Notes: a model not told the origin generated them from the sequence alone. A stretch of DNA of 35,145 bases from an uncultured Clostridia bacterium (GCA_944386165.1 CALXAA010000018.1:1-35145); one strand, 5' to 3'. Counted from the stretch's first letter, positions 1 to 8,477 are shown. Numbers and translations: made by a program.

Positions 1-99
1 TGTACAATACAGAATTCATTCCTTAGAAGTTGCTTAATACTAAATCAAAAAAAGTCCAATTTTTTGGGTTCAGTACACAAAGTACAGATGTGAGCTTTT

Positions 100-219
100 T
101 TATTTATGTAGTTGCTTATTAACCCAGTTCTTATATAGAACTGCTGCTAAGGCAACGTTTAATGTTAAAGATAACATAAAGGATATTATTAGAAATAGTA
201 TCACTTTAACCATAAACAT
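100..219 (-). CDS. Small single-pass membrane peptide (39 aa), type I toxin-like or small membrane protein
   Basis: This short minus-strand ORF encodes 39 residues. It starts MFMVKVILF, has a hydrophobic stretch over about residues 4-29, and ends in a polar basic tail (YKNWVNKQLHK). That layout is typical of a single transmembrane helix with a charged C-terminus, as in small membrane peptides and hydrophobic type I toxins. A ribosome site (AGGAAAGGTGGTG) lies just upstream of the ATG. A clean sigma-A promoter sits about 70 nt further upstream at 295-323, with a small GTGG/CCAC hairpin in the leader (about 252-264). The ORF is too short for family recognition and no antisense RNA was established, so the toxin idea is inference only. 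Promoter, ribosome site and reading frame together make translation credible. Confidence 0.5.
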   Translation of the reverse strand: MFMVKVILFLIISFMLSLTLNVALAAVLYKNWVNKQLHK

Positions 220-294
220 CACCACCTTTCCTACAAAGATTCGTAAAATTGGTGGCAAAACCACATCTGTTTAATATCATTTCCTATGTTAGTT

Positions 295-323
295 AGTATA
301 ACATATAATTAATAACAAATCAA
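295..323 (-). promoter_or_regulatory. Sigma-A promoter for the small membrane peptide
   Basis: On the minus strand TTGATT (318-323) and TATACT (295-300) are separated by 17 nt, with a TG one base upstream of the -10. Transcription would start near 288 and run towards the 39-codon ORF. Confidence 0.6.
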
Positions 324-450
324 TAGAAAAACAAACAAATTTTCTTTTTTGCAAATTAATATGCTATTCACTTTGGGAACATATATGTATAAGGTAATTC
401 AATTCATCAACAGTAAGATAAAGAGTATAAAATAAATTCAATAAAAAATA

Positions 451-478
451 TTGAAAAATATTAAAAATATGATATAAT
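451..478 (+). promoter_or_regulatory. Sigma-A promoter of the pheST T-box transcript
   Basis: TTGAAA (451-456) and TATAAT (473-478) are 16 nt apart, with an extended -10 (TGATATAAT). Transcription would begin about 485, shortly before T-box stem I. The region 324-450 between this promoter and the divergent one holds no convincing gene. Confidence 0.75.
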
Positions 479-504
479 ATTAGCCGAAGTTAATTAATAA
501 AAAC

Positions 505-882
505 AAATCCGATGAAAAAGCAAAGTAGATATATAAAAAGTAACAGAGAAAATAGCAAAGCTGAGAGCTATTTAAAAATATATTGAAATTTCACTTTTGA
601 GGACTTCTTTTCAAAGCTAAATAAGTGTAATAATAAAATTTTTATTATTGTTAATAAAAAGATTTTTATATACAATAAAAGAAAAAATATTACTAATAAG
701 CAAAGCAAGTAGAAAGAAGCGGTAGAACCGTTAAAACTATAATGAGTTTAATTGAAAGCAATTATGCTTTTAAATAATATAAAGATAAAGTATTCATATT
801 ATTTAAAAACAATTAATAAAATTAGGTGGTACCACGAAATAGCCAATCGTCCTAATACAAGGATGTATTGGCTATTTTCTTA
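505..882 (+). ncRNA. T-box riboswitch, tRNA-Phe responsive
   Basis: The leader carries the invariant T-box sequence AGGTGGTACCACG at 824-836. It is followed directly by a Rho-independent terminator: AATAGCCAAT at 838-847 pairs with ATTGGCTATT at 867-876, then a T-rich tail. Stem I begins near GATGAAAAAG (511-520) and contains the AG-rich bulge elements and a GCTGAGAGC-like loop. The likely specifier is TTC (590-592) followed by a purine, which codes for phenylalanine and fits the downstream pheS-pheT. Uncharged tRNA-Phe would pair with the specifier and with the T-box bulge, favouring the antiterminator. The identification rests on the T-box and terminator. The exact specifier codon is inferred from position and downstream genes. 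Confidence 0.92.
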
Positions 883-1012
883 TTTGTTCTTAGGAAATGT
901 TCTTTTCAACTAAATAAAAGGGCTTTGTCCTAACAAATACATATATATAAAATAAAGAAAAATGAAGATATCGAGAGATAATCATTCATTTATAGTAAGA
1001 GGAGGAAAAACA

Positions 1013-2062
1013 ATGGAAAGCAAAATTGAAGAATTAAAAAAAATTGCCGAAGAAAAAATAAAAAACATACAAAATTCACAAGAATTACAAGATTTAAAAG
1101 TACAATTACTAGGAAAAAAGAGTGAAATATCAAACCTATTAAAAGGATTAGGAGCACTATCACCAGAAGAAAGACCAAAAGTAGGAGCACTAGTAAATAA
1201 AGCAAGAACTGAAATTGAAGAAAAAATAGAAAAAGCAGAAAAGAAAATAAAAGAAAAAATGTTAGAAGAAAAAATCCAAAAAGAAACAATAGACATAACA
1301 TTACCAGGAACAAAAATCCAAAGAGGAAGCAAACACCCTGTAAATAGAGTAATAGAAGAAATAGAAGACCTATTTGTATCAATGGGATATGATGTAATTT
1401 CCGGACCAGAACTAGAAACAGATGAATACTGTTTTGAAAGACTAAACTTACCACAAGGACATCCAGCAAGAGACATGCAAGATAGTTTCTATATAACAAA
1501 TGAATATTTATTAAGAACTCAAACATCAGCAGTTCAAGCAAGAGCAATGGTTGCAAATACAGAAAAAACACCAATTAGAATGATATGTGCTGGAAAAACA
1601 TATAGAAGAGAAGATGACGCAACACATTCACATCAATTTGGTCAAGTAGAAGGACTTGTAATAGACAAAAAAGAAAGAAATGTTTCACTAGCAGACTTAA
1701 AAGGAACATTAGAAATATTTGTTAAAAAACTAATAGGTAAAAACTGTGAACTACGTTTTAGACCAAGTTACTTCCCATTCACAGAACCATCTTATGAAGT
1801 TGATGTAAGTTGTTTTAAATGCGGAGGAAAAGGCTGTAGCTTATGTAAACAAACAGGATGGATAGAAGTATTAGGAGCAGGAATAGTACATCCAAATGTT
1901 TTAAAAATGAATGGATATGACCCAGAAAAATTTGGAGGATTTGCATTTGGAACAGGACTTGAAAGACTTGCCATGTTCAAATATGGAATACCAGATATGA
2001 GATATTTATACACAAATGATATCAGATTCTTAAGTCAATTTGATAGAAAAGACGAGGAATAG
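1013..2062 (+). CDS. pheS: Phenylalanine-tRNA ligase alpha subunit
   Basis: This is the catalytic alpha subunit of the cytoplasmic alpha2beta2 phenylalanyl-tRNA synthetase, which charges tRNA-Phe. The N-terminal 85 or so residues form the Lys/Glu-rich coiled coil that grips tRNA. The class II core follows, with motif 2 around RTQTSAVQARAM and TYRREDDATHSHQFGQVEGL, and motif 3 at GTGLERLAMF (residues 313-322). The family's small Cys cluster (CFKCGGKGCSLC) is also present. Length is 349 residues, normal for PheS. The start is placed at the ATG preceded by AGAGGAGGAAAAACA. An in-frame ATG 51 nt upstream has no ribosome site. The gene follows the T-box and is cotranscribed with pheT. Confidence 0.97.
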   Translation: MESKIEELKKIAEEKIKNIQNSQELQDLKVQLLGKKSEISNLLKGLGALSPEERPKVGALVNKARTEIEEKIEKAEKKIKEKMLEEKIQKETIDITLPGTKIQRGSKHPVNRVIEEIEDLFVSMGYDVISGPELETDEYCFERLNLPQGHPARDMQDSFYITNEYLLRTQTSAVQARAMVANTEKTPIRMICAGKTYRREDDATHSHQFGQVEGLVIDKKERNVSLADLKGTLEIFVKKLIGKNCELRFRPSYFPFTEPSYEVDVSCFKCGGKGCSLCKQTGWIEVLGAGIVHPNVLKMNGYDPEKFGGFAFGTGLERLAMFKYGIPDMRYLYTNDIRFLSQFDRKDEE

Positions 2063-2136
2063 ATTTTTACAATTTTAAACATAAAAAATTAAAGCGATAT
2101 AAAAAATAATAAATTAAACTAGGAGGAAAATATCAA

Positions 2137-4500
2137 ATGAAATTAAGTACAAATTTTTTAAAAGACTATGTAGATATAGATGTAGATGTAAAACAACTAG
2201 CAGAAGACATGACAAGAGTAGGAAATGAATATGATTATGCTGGAAAATTAATAAATGCAACAAAACTTGTTATAGGAGAAATTGTAGAATGTGTTGATCA
2301 CCCAGATTCAGACCATTTACACTTATGCAAAGTAAATATAGGAAAAGAAATTCTAAACATTGTATGTGGTGCACCAAATGCTAGAAAAGGACTAAAAGTA
2401 ATTGTTGCATTAGATGGAGCAGAACTTCCAGAAAAAACAATAAAAAAAGGAATGATAAGAGGTCAAGAATCAAATGGAATGTTATGTTCAATTGCAGAAT
2501 TAGGATTAGAACACAAATTTTTAAAACCAGAAGATTCAGCAGGAATTGCAGAATTAGGTCAAGATGCTAAAATTGGAGAAGACCCAATAAAATATCTTCA
2601 AATGGATGATGGAGTTATAGATTTTGAATTAACAGCAAATAGAGGAGATTTACTAAGCATTTTAGGTATGGCTTATGAAGTAGGAGCAATATATGATAAA
2701 CCAGTAAAAAAGGTAGATTTAGAACACAAAGAATCAGGAGAAGATATAAATAAACAATTTTCTATTGAAGTAAAAACAGAAAACTGTAAAAAACTATTAG
2801 TAAAAAAAGTAGAAAATGTAAAAATTGAAGAAAGCCCAACATTCATAAAAAATAGATTAATTGCATCAGGAATAAGACCTATAAACAATGTAGTAGACAT
2901 TAGTAACTATGTAATGCTAGAATTAGGTCAACCACTACATTTTTATGATGCAGACAGACTAGGAAATAAATTAGTTGTAAGAATGGCAGAAGAAGGAGAA
3001 AAACTAACAACACTTGACAATATAGAAAGAACATTATCAGCAGAAGATATAGTAATTGCAGACAAAACACATGGAGTAGGTCTAGCAGGAGTAATGGGAG
3101 GCCTAGAAACAGAAGTTGAACCAGACACAAAAAATATAATTATAGAATCAGCAATATTTGATTCAGTAAAAATTAGAAAAACATCAAAAAAGATTTTAAG
3201 AAGTGAAGCAAGTAATAGATTTGAAAAGGGAATAGACCCAGAAAGAACAACTATGGCAATAGAAAGAGCTTGTAAACTATTAGAAGAATATGCAGGAGGA
3301 ACTGTTGTAACAGGAACAGCTAAATATGATGTAACAAATAACAAAGAAAAAGAAATTGATATCACATTCCAAGATGTAAATGATGTTTTAGGAACAGTTA
3401 TACCAAATAAAGAAATATTAGAAGTATTTAGAAAACTAGGATTCACATATAGTGTAAATGGAGAAGCAATAAAAGTAACAGTTCCAACAAGAAGACTTGA
3501 TATATCAATTAAAGAAGATTTAATAGAAGAAGTAAGCAGAATTTATGGAGTAGATAATATACAAGGAAAACTTCCAGTTGTACCAATGAGACAAGGAAGT
3601 TATGATAAAACACAAAGAGAAATTAGAAACAGAATGATTGCTTTAGGATTACACGAAACACTTTCATACATATTAATTAATGACAAAGAAGTTAATGAAT
3701 ATACATTAGACGAATTTGAACCATTAAAATTATTAGATCCAATCACAGAAGACAGAAACACATTAAGATATAGTATGATTACATCATTATACAAAATTTA
3801 TGAATATAATAAATCTAGAGAGCAAAAAGATATATCAATATTTGAAATAGGAAAAGGATTCTACAAAAAAGGAGAAGTATATGGAGAAGACACAAAATTA
3901 TGTGCATTAATGACAGGAAGATACTCTTCAGGACTAAACAATTTCAAAAATGTTGACTTTTATGTAATAAAAGGAGTTGTAGAAGAAATACTTGACTACC
4001 TTGGATATAATGGAAGATATAGCTTTATAAGAAAAGAAATGCCAAAAGAAATACATCCAGGACAAAGTGCATATATAAATGTAAATGGAACTGATGTAGG
4101 AATTATAGGAAAAATTCATCCAAGTGTAACAAAAGATGATGTATATGTATTTGAAATAAATTTAGATGAATTATTGAAAAAGAAAGTTGGAAAAATGAAA
4201 TATAAAGAAATTTCAAAATATCCAAGTATAAACAAAGACATAGCTCTAGTTGTTGATAAAAAGGCTGTTTCACAAAATATTGAAAAAGTTATTAAATCAG
4301 CAGGAGGAAGTTTACTTACAAATATTGAGGTATTTGATGTATACACTGGTATAGGAATTGGAGCAGACAAAAAATCCATAGCATATTCACTAACATTTTC
4401 AGACATGAAAAAAACATTAACAGACGAAGAAGTAAATAATCTAATGGAAAAAATAATTGAAGCAACTTCAAAAAAATGCGGAGCAGAACTTAGAAAATAA
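2137..4500 (+). CDS. pheT: Phenylalanine-tRNA ligase beta subunit
   Basis: This is the large subunit of phenylalanyl-tRNA synthetase, which contributes tRNA binding and editing of mischarged Tyr-tRNA-Phe. In order it shows an N-terminal B1 segment, the OB-fold tRNA-binding domain (about 40-150, with VIGEIVECVDHPDSDHLHLC), the B3/4 editing domain (about 210-390), the B5 domain (about 405-475), the catalytic-like core, and a C-terminal ferredoxin-fold anticodon-binding domain (last 100 residues, from KEISKYPSINKDIALVVDKK). Length of 787 residues is standard. An AGGAGG ribosome site precedes the ATG. The gap after pheS is 74 nt with no terminator, so both share the T-box. A repeat hairpin with a T-run follows the stop. 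Confidence 0.97.
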   Translation: MKLSTNFLKDYVDIDVDVKQLAEDMTRVGNEYDYAGKLINATKLVIGEIVECVDHPDSDHLHLCKVNIGKEILNIVCGAPNARKGLKVIVALDGAELPEKTIKKGMIRGQESNGMLCSIAELGLEHKFLKPEDSAGIAELGQDAKIGEDPIKYLQMDDGVIDFELTANRGDLLSILGMAYEVGAIYDKPVKKVDLEHKESGEDINKQFSIEVKTENCKKLLVKKVENVKIEESPTFIKNRLIASGIRPINNVVDISNYVMLELGQPLHFYDADRLGNKLVVRMAEEGEKLTTLDNIERTLSAEDIVIADKTHGVGLAGVMGGLETEVEPDTKNIIIESAIFDSVKIRKTSKKILRSEASNRFEKGIDPERTTMAIERACKLLEEYAGGTVVTGTAKYDVTNNKEKEIDITFQDVNDVLGTVIPNKEILEVFRKLGFTYSVNGEAIKVTVPTRRLDISIKEDLIEEVSRIYGVDNIQGKLPVVPMRQGSYDKTQREIRNRMIALGLHETLSYILINDKEVNEYTLDEFEPLKLLDPITEDRNTLRYSMITSLYKIYEYNKSREQKDISIFEIGKGFYKKGEVYGEDTKLCALMTGRYSSGLNNFKNVDFYVIKGVVEEILDYLGYNGRYSFIRKEMPKEIHPGQSAYINVNGTDVGIIGKIHPSVTKDDVYVFEINLDELLKKKVGKMKYKEISKYPSINKDIALVVDKKAVSQNIEKVIKSAGGSLLTNIEVFDVYTGIGIGADKKSIAYSLTFSDMKKTLTDEEVNNLMEKIIEATSKKCGAELRK

Positions 4501-4551
4501 TGTCAATTGTCAAAGGGTTGTCAATGGGGACGGAGATTTTGACAACTTTTT
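4501..4551 (+). repeat. TGTCAA/GGGACGGAG dispersed repeat, copy 1, also a possible pheT terminator
   Basis: TTGTCAA occurs at 4507-4513 and 4518-4524. The inverted TTGACAA is at 4539-4545, enclosing the core GGGGACGGAGATT. A T-run follows immediately (CTTTTTTG), so the hairpin can act as a terminator for pheST. The same core recurs at 5782 and, inverted, at 8326. Confidence 0.75.
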
Positions 4552-4575
4552 TGCCATATAATGAAAGGAATTAAG

Positions 4576-5625
4576 ATGGAGAAAATAAATGAAATAATAA
4601 AACAGATACAAGCAAAAGACATAACAGATATAGCAATAGCCATAGTAATTATATTAGTATTTTTTATAATTAGTTCATGGTTCCCCAAAATAATAATGAG
4701 AATGTTCAAAATAAAAGAAAAAAATAAGAAAAAGCTAAAAGAAAATGATATGTATAAAGGATTAAAATGGATATTTTTATGTGCAGGATTCTATTTAGCA
4801 ATTTTAGTTTTGAATTTATCAGAAAATGTATTTTCTATTTGTTTAAAAATTATTAGAATTGTTGTTATTTTAAGTATTGCTAAAATTTTAATTGGAATGA
4901 TATCGCCAGAATCAAGATTAATGAAAAAAGTTCAAGAAAATGATAAATTCCAAGAAAATAAATCAGCTTTAAAAGTTGGATATAAAATTTTAAAAGTAAT
5001 AATTTATGTAATAGCTGGATTTTTAATTATAGCAGACTTTGGATATGATTTAAATGGTATTATTACAGGTCTAGGATTAGGAAGTGTTGTTATAGGTTTA
5101 GCTGCACAAGAACTAGTAAGTAATTTACTAAGTGGTGTTGCGATTTCTTCTGAAAAGCCATTTAAAATAGGAGATTGGGTTACAATAGGAACGGTCTCAG
5201 GAACTGTTGTTGATATAAAATTTAGAAGTATAAAAGTTAAAACAGCAGATAATACAACAGTTACAATATTAAATACAAAGGTATTAAATGAATCAATTAT
5301 AAATTATGCAACAATTGATTCGAGAAGATTTGAAGTAATTTTAAGATTGCCATTAAATACTTCAAGCTATCAAATAGAAGACTTAATGAATTCATTAAAA
5401 AACTTTTTACATAGTATTAAAGAAGCTGACCAAGATACTATTCAAGTTTTTATTGATGGAATTCAAACAGATGCAATAGTTGTAAAAACAATTGTATATG
5501 TAAATATTGATGCTGCATATTTCTTGGATTTTAAAACAGAAACAAATTTAAGCATTATGAAAGTTTTAGAAAGTAAAGGAATAAAACTAGCAAATCCAAG
5601 TACAGATGTGCACTTGTGTCAATAG
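4576..5625 (+). CDS. MscS-family small-conductance mechanosensitive channel
   Basis: This is a membrane channel of the MscS family, expected to open under membrane tension and release solutes on osmotic downshock. Hydrophobic segments lie at about 17-36, 63-82, 88-108 and 134-155. The pore-lining TM3 follows (about 165-190), rich in Gly and Ala (GLGLGSVVIGLAAQELVSNL), and runs straight into the beta domain (KIGDWVTIGTVSGTVVDIKF). The C-terminal half is the usual alpha/beta cytoplasmic vestibule. The 349-residue protein is of typical family length. The ATG at 4576 is chosen because AAAGGA lies 6 nt upstream. The in-frame ATG at 4561 lacks a site. The stop codon lies inside a TGTCAATAG repeat unit. 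Confidence 0.88.
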   Translation: MEKINEIIKQIQAKDITDIAIAIVIILVFFIISSWFPKIIMRMFKIKEKNKKKLKENDMYKGLKWIFLCAGFYLAILVLNLSENVFSICLKIIRIVVILSIAKILIGMISPESRLMKKVQENDKFQENKSALKVGYKILKVIIYVIAGFLIIADFGYDLNGIITGLGLGSVVIGLAAQELVSNLLSGVAISSEKPFKIGDWVTIGTVSGTVVDIKFRSIKVKTADNTTVTILNTKVLNESIINYATIDSRRFEVILRLPLNTSSYQIEDLMNSLKNFLHSIKEADQDTIQVFIDGIQTDAIVVKTIVYVNIDAAYFLDFKTETNLSIMKVLESKGIKLANPSTDVHLCQ

Positions 5626-5680
5626 TTGTCAATGGTTGGGGTGGAAAACTTTAAAAAGTTTTCTGTCTCAGCTTTTTTAT
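5617..5680 (+). terminator. Terminator after the MscS gene, with TGTCAA repeat units
   Basis: Two TGTCAA units (5617-5622 and 5627-5632) overlap the mscS stop. A perfect hairpin follows, GAAAACTTT (5644-5652) with AAAGTTTTC (5655-5663), and a T-run at 5673-5678. It is partly related to the dispersed repeat but lacks the GGGACGGAG core. Confidence 0.65.
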
Positions 5681-5726
5681 AAAAAATAATATGTAAAAGA
5701 TAAAACAAAATTAATTTACATAACTA

Positions 5727-5755
5727 TTGCAACAAATTCAAAATTATGATATAAT
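5727..5755 (+). promoter_or_regulatory. Sigma-A promoter for the deaminase-like gene
   Basis: TTGCAA (5727-5732) and TATAAT (5750-5755) are 17 nt apart, with an extended TG. The start near 5762 places the following repeat copy inside the 5' untranslated leader. Confidence 0.7.
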
Positions 5756-5770
5756 AGACATCATATTAAA

Positions 5771-5819
5771 TGTCAATGGGGTGTCAATAGGGACGGAGAT
5801 TTTGACAATCTATTGACAA
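5771..5819 (+). repeat. TGTCAA/GGGACGGAG dispersed repeat, copy 2, in a 5' leader
   Basis: Direct TGTCAAT units lie at 5771 and 5782, and inverted TTGACA units at 5802-5807 and 5813-5818, around the core GGGACGGAGATT. At least two alternative stems are possible: TGTCAA with TTGACA, or TGTCAATAG (5782-5790) with CTATTGACA (5810-5818). The ribosome site of the next gene begins two bases later. Confidence 0.75.
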
Positions 5820-5834
5820 AAAGGAGAAGAGAAT

Positions 5835-8321
5835 ATGTTAAATAAATTTTATTTAGATAAAGAAAAAGATATAATAGTAAATTTGAAAAAATCCAAAGAG
5901 GATGAACTAACATATATATTAGAAACTCCAAACCATAATACAGGAAACTTAATCACAAACCTAGCCAAGATATGCGGACTTGAAACAGTGAAAAATGAAA
6001 ATGACATGAAAATCATAACAGGAACAATTCCTGCAAGTATAAACGGAGATAATGAAGAAGTATATATTTTTAGATTAGGTGGAATAAAAATTGCAAACAT
6101 ATATGAAGACAGAATAGAAATAAAAGCCAAAATACCAGCAATTACAAAAACATTTATGTCTCAAACTAAAAATTACAAACTTCCAATAGAAAAATCAATT
6201 GTAAAAACATATATCTTAAAAAAATCAAAATTCAGAACAGATTTACATACACATGCAAATGCAAATCTTTCTCCAGACTGTTTAATAGCATTAGGAATAT
6301 CACATCAAATAAGATATCCATTATATTATATTAAAAAATTAAATCTAAAATTAAGCCAAAAACAAGAAGAAAAAATATATAAACAAAGAGAAAAAGTAGA
6401 AGAACAATTTAAAGATAGTCCATTACAAGGAAAATATAAAGTAAGAAAAATTGATGATAATACATTCATAAATTTTGCAGATTTTATATTAAATAATTTG
6501 GAAAATGCAACATATAATATAGAAAAAATCAGAACAAGTTTAGCAATATTAAAAGACGGACAAGCAGTGTTTACTAATCTAGAAAAATGCTATATTTATA
6601 GATATGTATTTGCAAAAGGAACTGCATCAGATGAAAAAATAAAATTAAATGAAGAAATAGCAAATAAGATACCAGAACCAGATATTAAAAATTATGTATT
6701 AAAAATGCTAGAAGACAAGAAAGAAAATAGTCCATATAAAAATAACTCATTAAGACAAGATAAGCTTTTATGGATAGCAAGAGAATACAAAAAACAAGGA
6801 ATAAAATATGTAGAAATAGCAGATACAGACTTAGCAAAAACAGGAGATCCAGCTGTAAAACTATTAGAAGAAGTACATCAAATTTTTCCAACAATAGAAG
6901 AAGAAACTGGAGTAAAAATAAGATTTTTAATAGGAATCAGAAGAATACCATTAACAATTATAAAAGACCAAAAAACAAGTAGTACATATTTAAAAGAAAA
7001 TATAAATGTTTTAAGAGCAGTTGGAAAAAGCCCATATGTAGTTGGAAGTGATTTTATAGGAGAAGAGATTAATGACATTTCAGACCTACAGCCAGCAATT
7101 AAAGAAATTGTAAAATACGTAAATAAAGAAGATAAAGACTTTACAATAAGAATACATGCCGGAGAAAATGATAGTTTAAGAGATAATGTAAGAAAATCAA
7201 TTATGTGTGTAAAACAATCATTAGAACCAAATCAAAAAATGCCAAGATGTAGAATTGGACATGGACTTTATTCAGAAAATTTAGATACTGAAGCAGGAAA
7301 AGAATTAATGAATTTAATGAAAGAAACTGGAGTAATAATAGAATTCCAATTAACATCTAATGTAAGACTAAATAATTTAAGTGATTTAAGTAATCATCCA
7401 ATCAAAAAATTCTTAGAAAATGGTATAAAATGTGTACAAGGAACAGATGGATGTGGAATGTATGGTTCAGATACTTTTGATGAGCAATTAGCTTTACAAA
7501 ACCTATTAGGTTTAACAAACCAAGATTTTGAAAAAATGAGAGCAGTTGAAGATGAAATAATTTCAAAAAATAATACATATTTTGAAGAAAAAAGCAAAAA
7601 ATTCGAACAGTTCTTAAATGGTAGAACAATAAGAGAAGCTGTATTAGAAGCTGAAGAACAATATACTAAAGAAACAGAAGGACAAGAAGAATTAAGAATA
7701 ACAAATAATATAGAAACAGAAAAAGAATTAAAACAAAAAATAAAACCATTGCCAACAGACAAAGTTCCTGTAATAATTGCAGGAGGAAGTTTTAACACAA
7801 AAGGAAGAGAAACTATTGCCTCACAAGAAGGATTAAAAGTATTAAAAGAATTTATAAAAGAAATAGACAGTGATAAAGTATATTTTGTAATTGGACATAA
7901 AATGCAAGGATATGAAAAGGCAGTTGTAGATATTGCAAAAGAATTAAATAAAAAAGTAGAAATAGATGCAATAGTTCCCAAAATGGTAACAGAAAAAGTA
8001 AAAAATAGACTTCTTAATGAAAATGTAAATGGAATATGTATTTCACCAGAAACAGAAGAACTTGGAATATATAAAAGTTTCAATTATGAAATTTTTGAAA
8101 GAAGAAAAGCTGTAGTAATCGCATTTGACGGAAATTCACCTGTACTAAATCTTGTACAAGAAGCAAAAAACGGAAAAGGCAAATCTAAAATATATGTAAA
8201 TAAAGAAAATACATTATTAAATGAAAAAGCAGAAACACTTGAAGGATATGTCGTTCCATTTGAAATGCAAAATAATAATATTATAGGAAAAATATTTGAG
8301 GACAATCCAGAGATTTTATAG
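5835..8321 (+). CDS. Adenosine-deaminase-superfamily protein fused to a Rossmann-like C-terminal domain
   Basis: This 828-residue protein has three parts. Residues 1-130 are unrecognised. Residues 135-560 carry the metal-dependent deaminase signatures: HTH (His138, His140), HAGE (His441, Glu444), RIGHG (His476), a TSN motif (508-509) and TDGCGMYG with metal-ligand Asp538. In classical adenosine deaminases that Asp is followed by a second Asp; here it is Gly539. The barrel also holds a long insert (about 160-310). From about 640 a separate alpha/beta domain begins (VPVIIAGGSFNTKG), with FVIGHKMQGY and VVIAFDGNSP. It resembles Rossmann/SLOG-type nucleotide-binding folds, but this is inference. 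AGGAGAAG precedes the ATG. A repeat copy flanks each side. The substrate cannot be named. Deaminase fold is likely; adenosine specificity is uncertain. Confidence 0.75.
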   Translation: MLNKFYLDKEKDIIVNLKKSKEDELTYILETPNHNTGNLITNLAKICGLETVKNENDMKIITGTIPASINGDNEEVYIFRLGGIKIANIYEDRIEIKAKIPAITKTFMSQTKNYKLPIEKSIVKTYILKKSKFRTDLHTHANANLSPDCLIALGISHQIRYPLYYIKKLNLKLSQKQEEKIYKQREKVEEQFKDSPLQGKYKVRKIDDNTFINFADFILNNLENATYNIEKIRTSLAILKDGQAVFTNLEKCYIYRYVFAKGTASDEKIKLNEEIANKIPEPDIKNYVLKMLEDKKENSPYKNNSLRQDKLLWIAREYKKQGIKYVEIADTDLAKTGDPAVKLLEEVHQIFPTIEEETGVKIRFLIGIRRIPLTIIKDQKTSSTYLKENINVLRAVGKSPYVVGSDFIGEEINDISDLQPAIKEIVKYVNKEDKDFTIRIHAGENDSLRDNVRKSIMCVKQSLEPNQKMPRCRIGHGLYSENLDTEAGKELMNLMKETGVIIEFQLTSNVRLNNLSDLSNHPIKKFLENGIKCVQGTDGCGMYGSDTFDEQLALQNLLGLTNQDFEKMRAVEDEIISKNNTYFEEKSKKFEQFLNGRTIREAVLEAEEQYTKETEGQEELRITNNIETEKELKQKIKPLPTDKVPVIIAGGSFNTKGRETIASQEGLKVLKEFIKEIDSDKVYFVIGHKMQGYEKAVVDIAKELNKKVEIDAIVPKMVTEKVKNRLLNENVNGICISPETEELGIYKSFNYEIFERRKAVVIAFDGNSPVLNLVQEAKNGKGKSKIYVNKENTLLNEKAETLEGYVVPFEMQNNNIIGKIFEDNPEIL

Positions 8322-8325
8322 ACTA

Positions 8326-8357
8326 AATTGTCAAAATCTCCGTCCCCATTGACAATT
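8326..8357 (-). repeat. TGTCAA/GGGACGGAG dispersed repeat, copy 3, inverted
   Basis: AATTGTCAA (8326-8334) pairs with TTGACAATT (8349-8357). The core reads GGGGACGGAGATT on the minus strand, the reverse of copies 1 and 2. Confidence 0.75.
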
Positions 8358-8380
8358 AACAAAAAAATTTCAAAAAACAC

Positions 8381-8409
8381 TTGACAAAAAGACAAAAAAG
8401 GTGTAAAGT
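8381..8409 (+). promoter_or_regulatory. Sigma-A promoter of the ylxM-ffh-rplS operon
   Basis: A consensus TTGACA (8381-8386) and TAAAGT (8404-8409) lie 17 nt apart. The -10 falls inside the hairpin at 8395-8430, so promoter and terminator of the previous gene overlap. Confidence 0.5.
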
Positions 8410-8430
8410 AATATAGCATTACACCTTTTT
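8395..8430 (+). terminator. Rho-independent terminator between the deaminase gene and ylxM
   Basis: AAAAAGGTGTAA (8395-8406) pairs with TTACACCTTTTT (8419-8430). The stem has A and T flanks on both sides, so it could work in either direction. Confidence 0.7.
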
Positions 8431-8477
8431 GTTATGTTAAAAAGGGTGAATAATATTGAAAGAAAGAAGTAGTAATA

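Noticed and set aside
361..435. Possible 24-codon plus-strand ORF and an opposite frame ending LTVDELNYLIHIC before a stop
   Set aside because: Neither has a ribosome site and the minus-strand frame has no usable start; at most a gene remnant.
962..1012. Upstream in-frame ATG extending PheS by 17 residues
   Set aside because: No ribosome site there, while AGGAGG stands directly before the ATG at 1013 and homologues start there.
990..1574. Long minus-strand ORF rich in Leu and Phe opposite pheS
   Set aside because: It is the mirror of Lys/Glu-rich coding sequence in an AT-rich genome, with no ribosome site; many similar shadows lie opposite other genes.
7394..8083. 229-codon minus-strand ORF opposite the deaminase-like gene
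   Set aside because: Composition is that of a shadow frame, no ribosome site, and the plus strand holds a clear gene.
5835..8321. RADAR-type phage defence deaminase (RdrB-like)
   Set aside because: Size is suggestive, but no RdrA-type ATPase gene is adjacent and the C-terminal domain differs.
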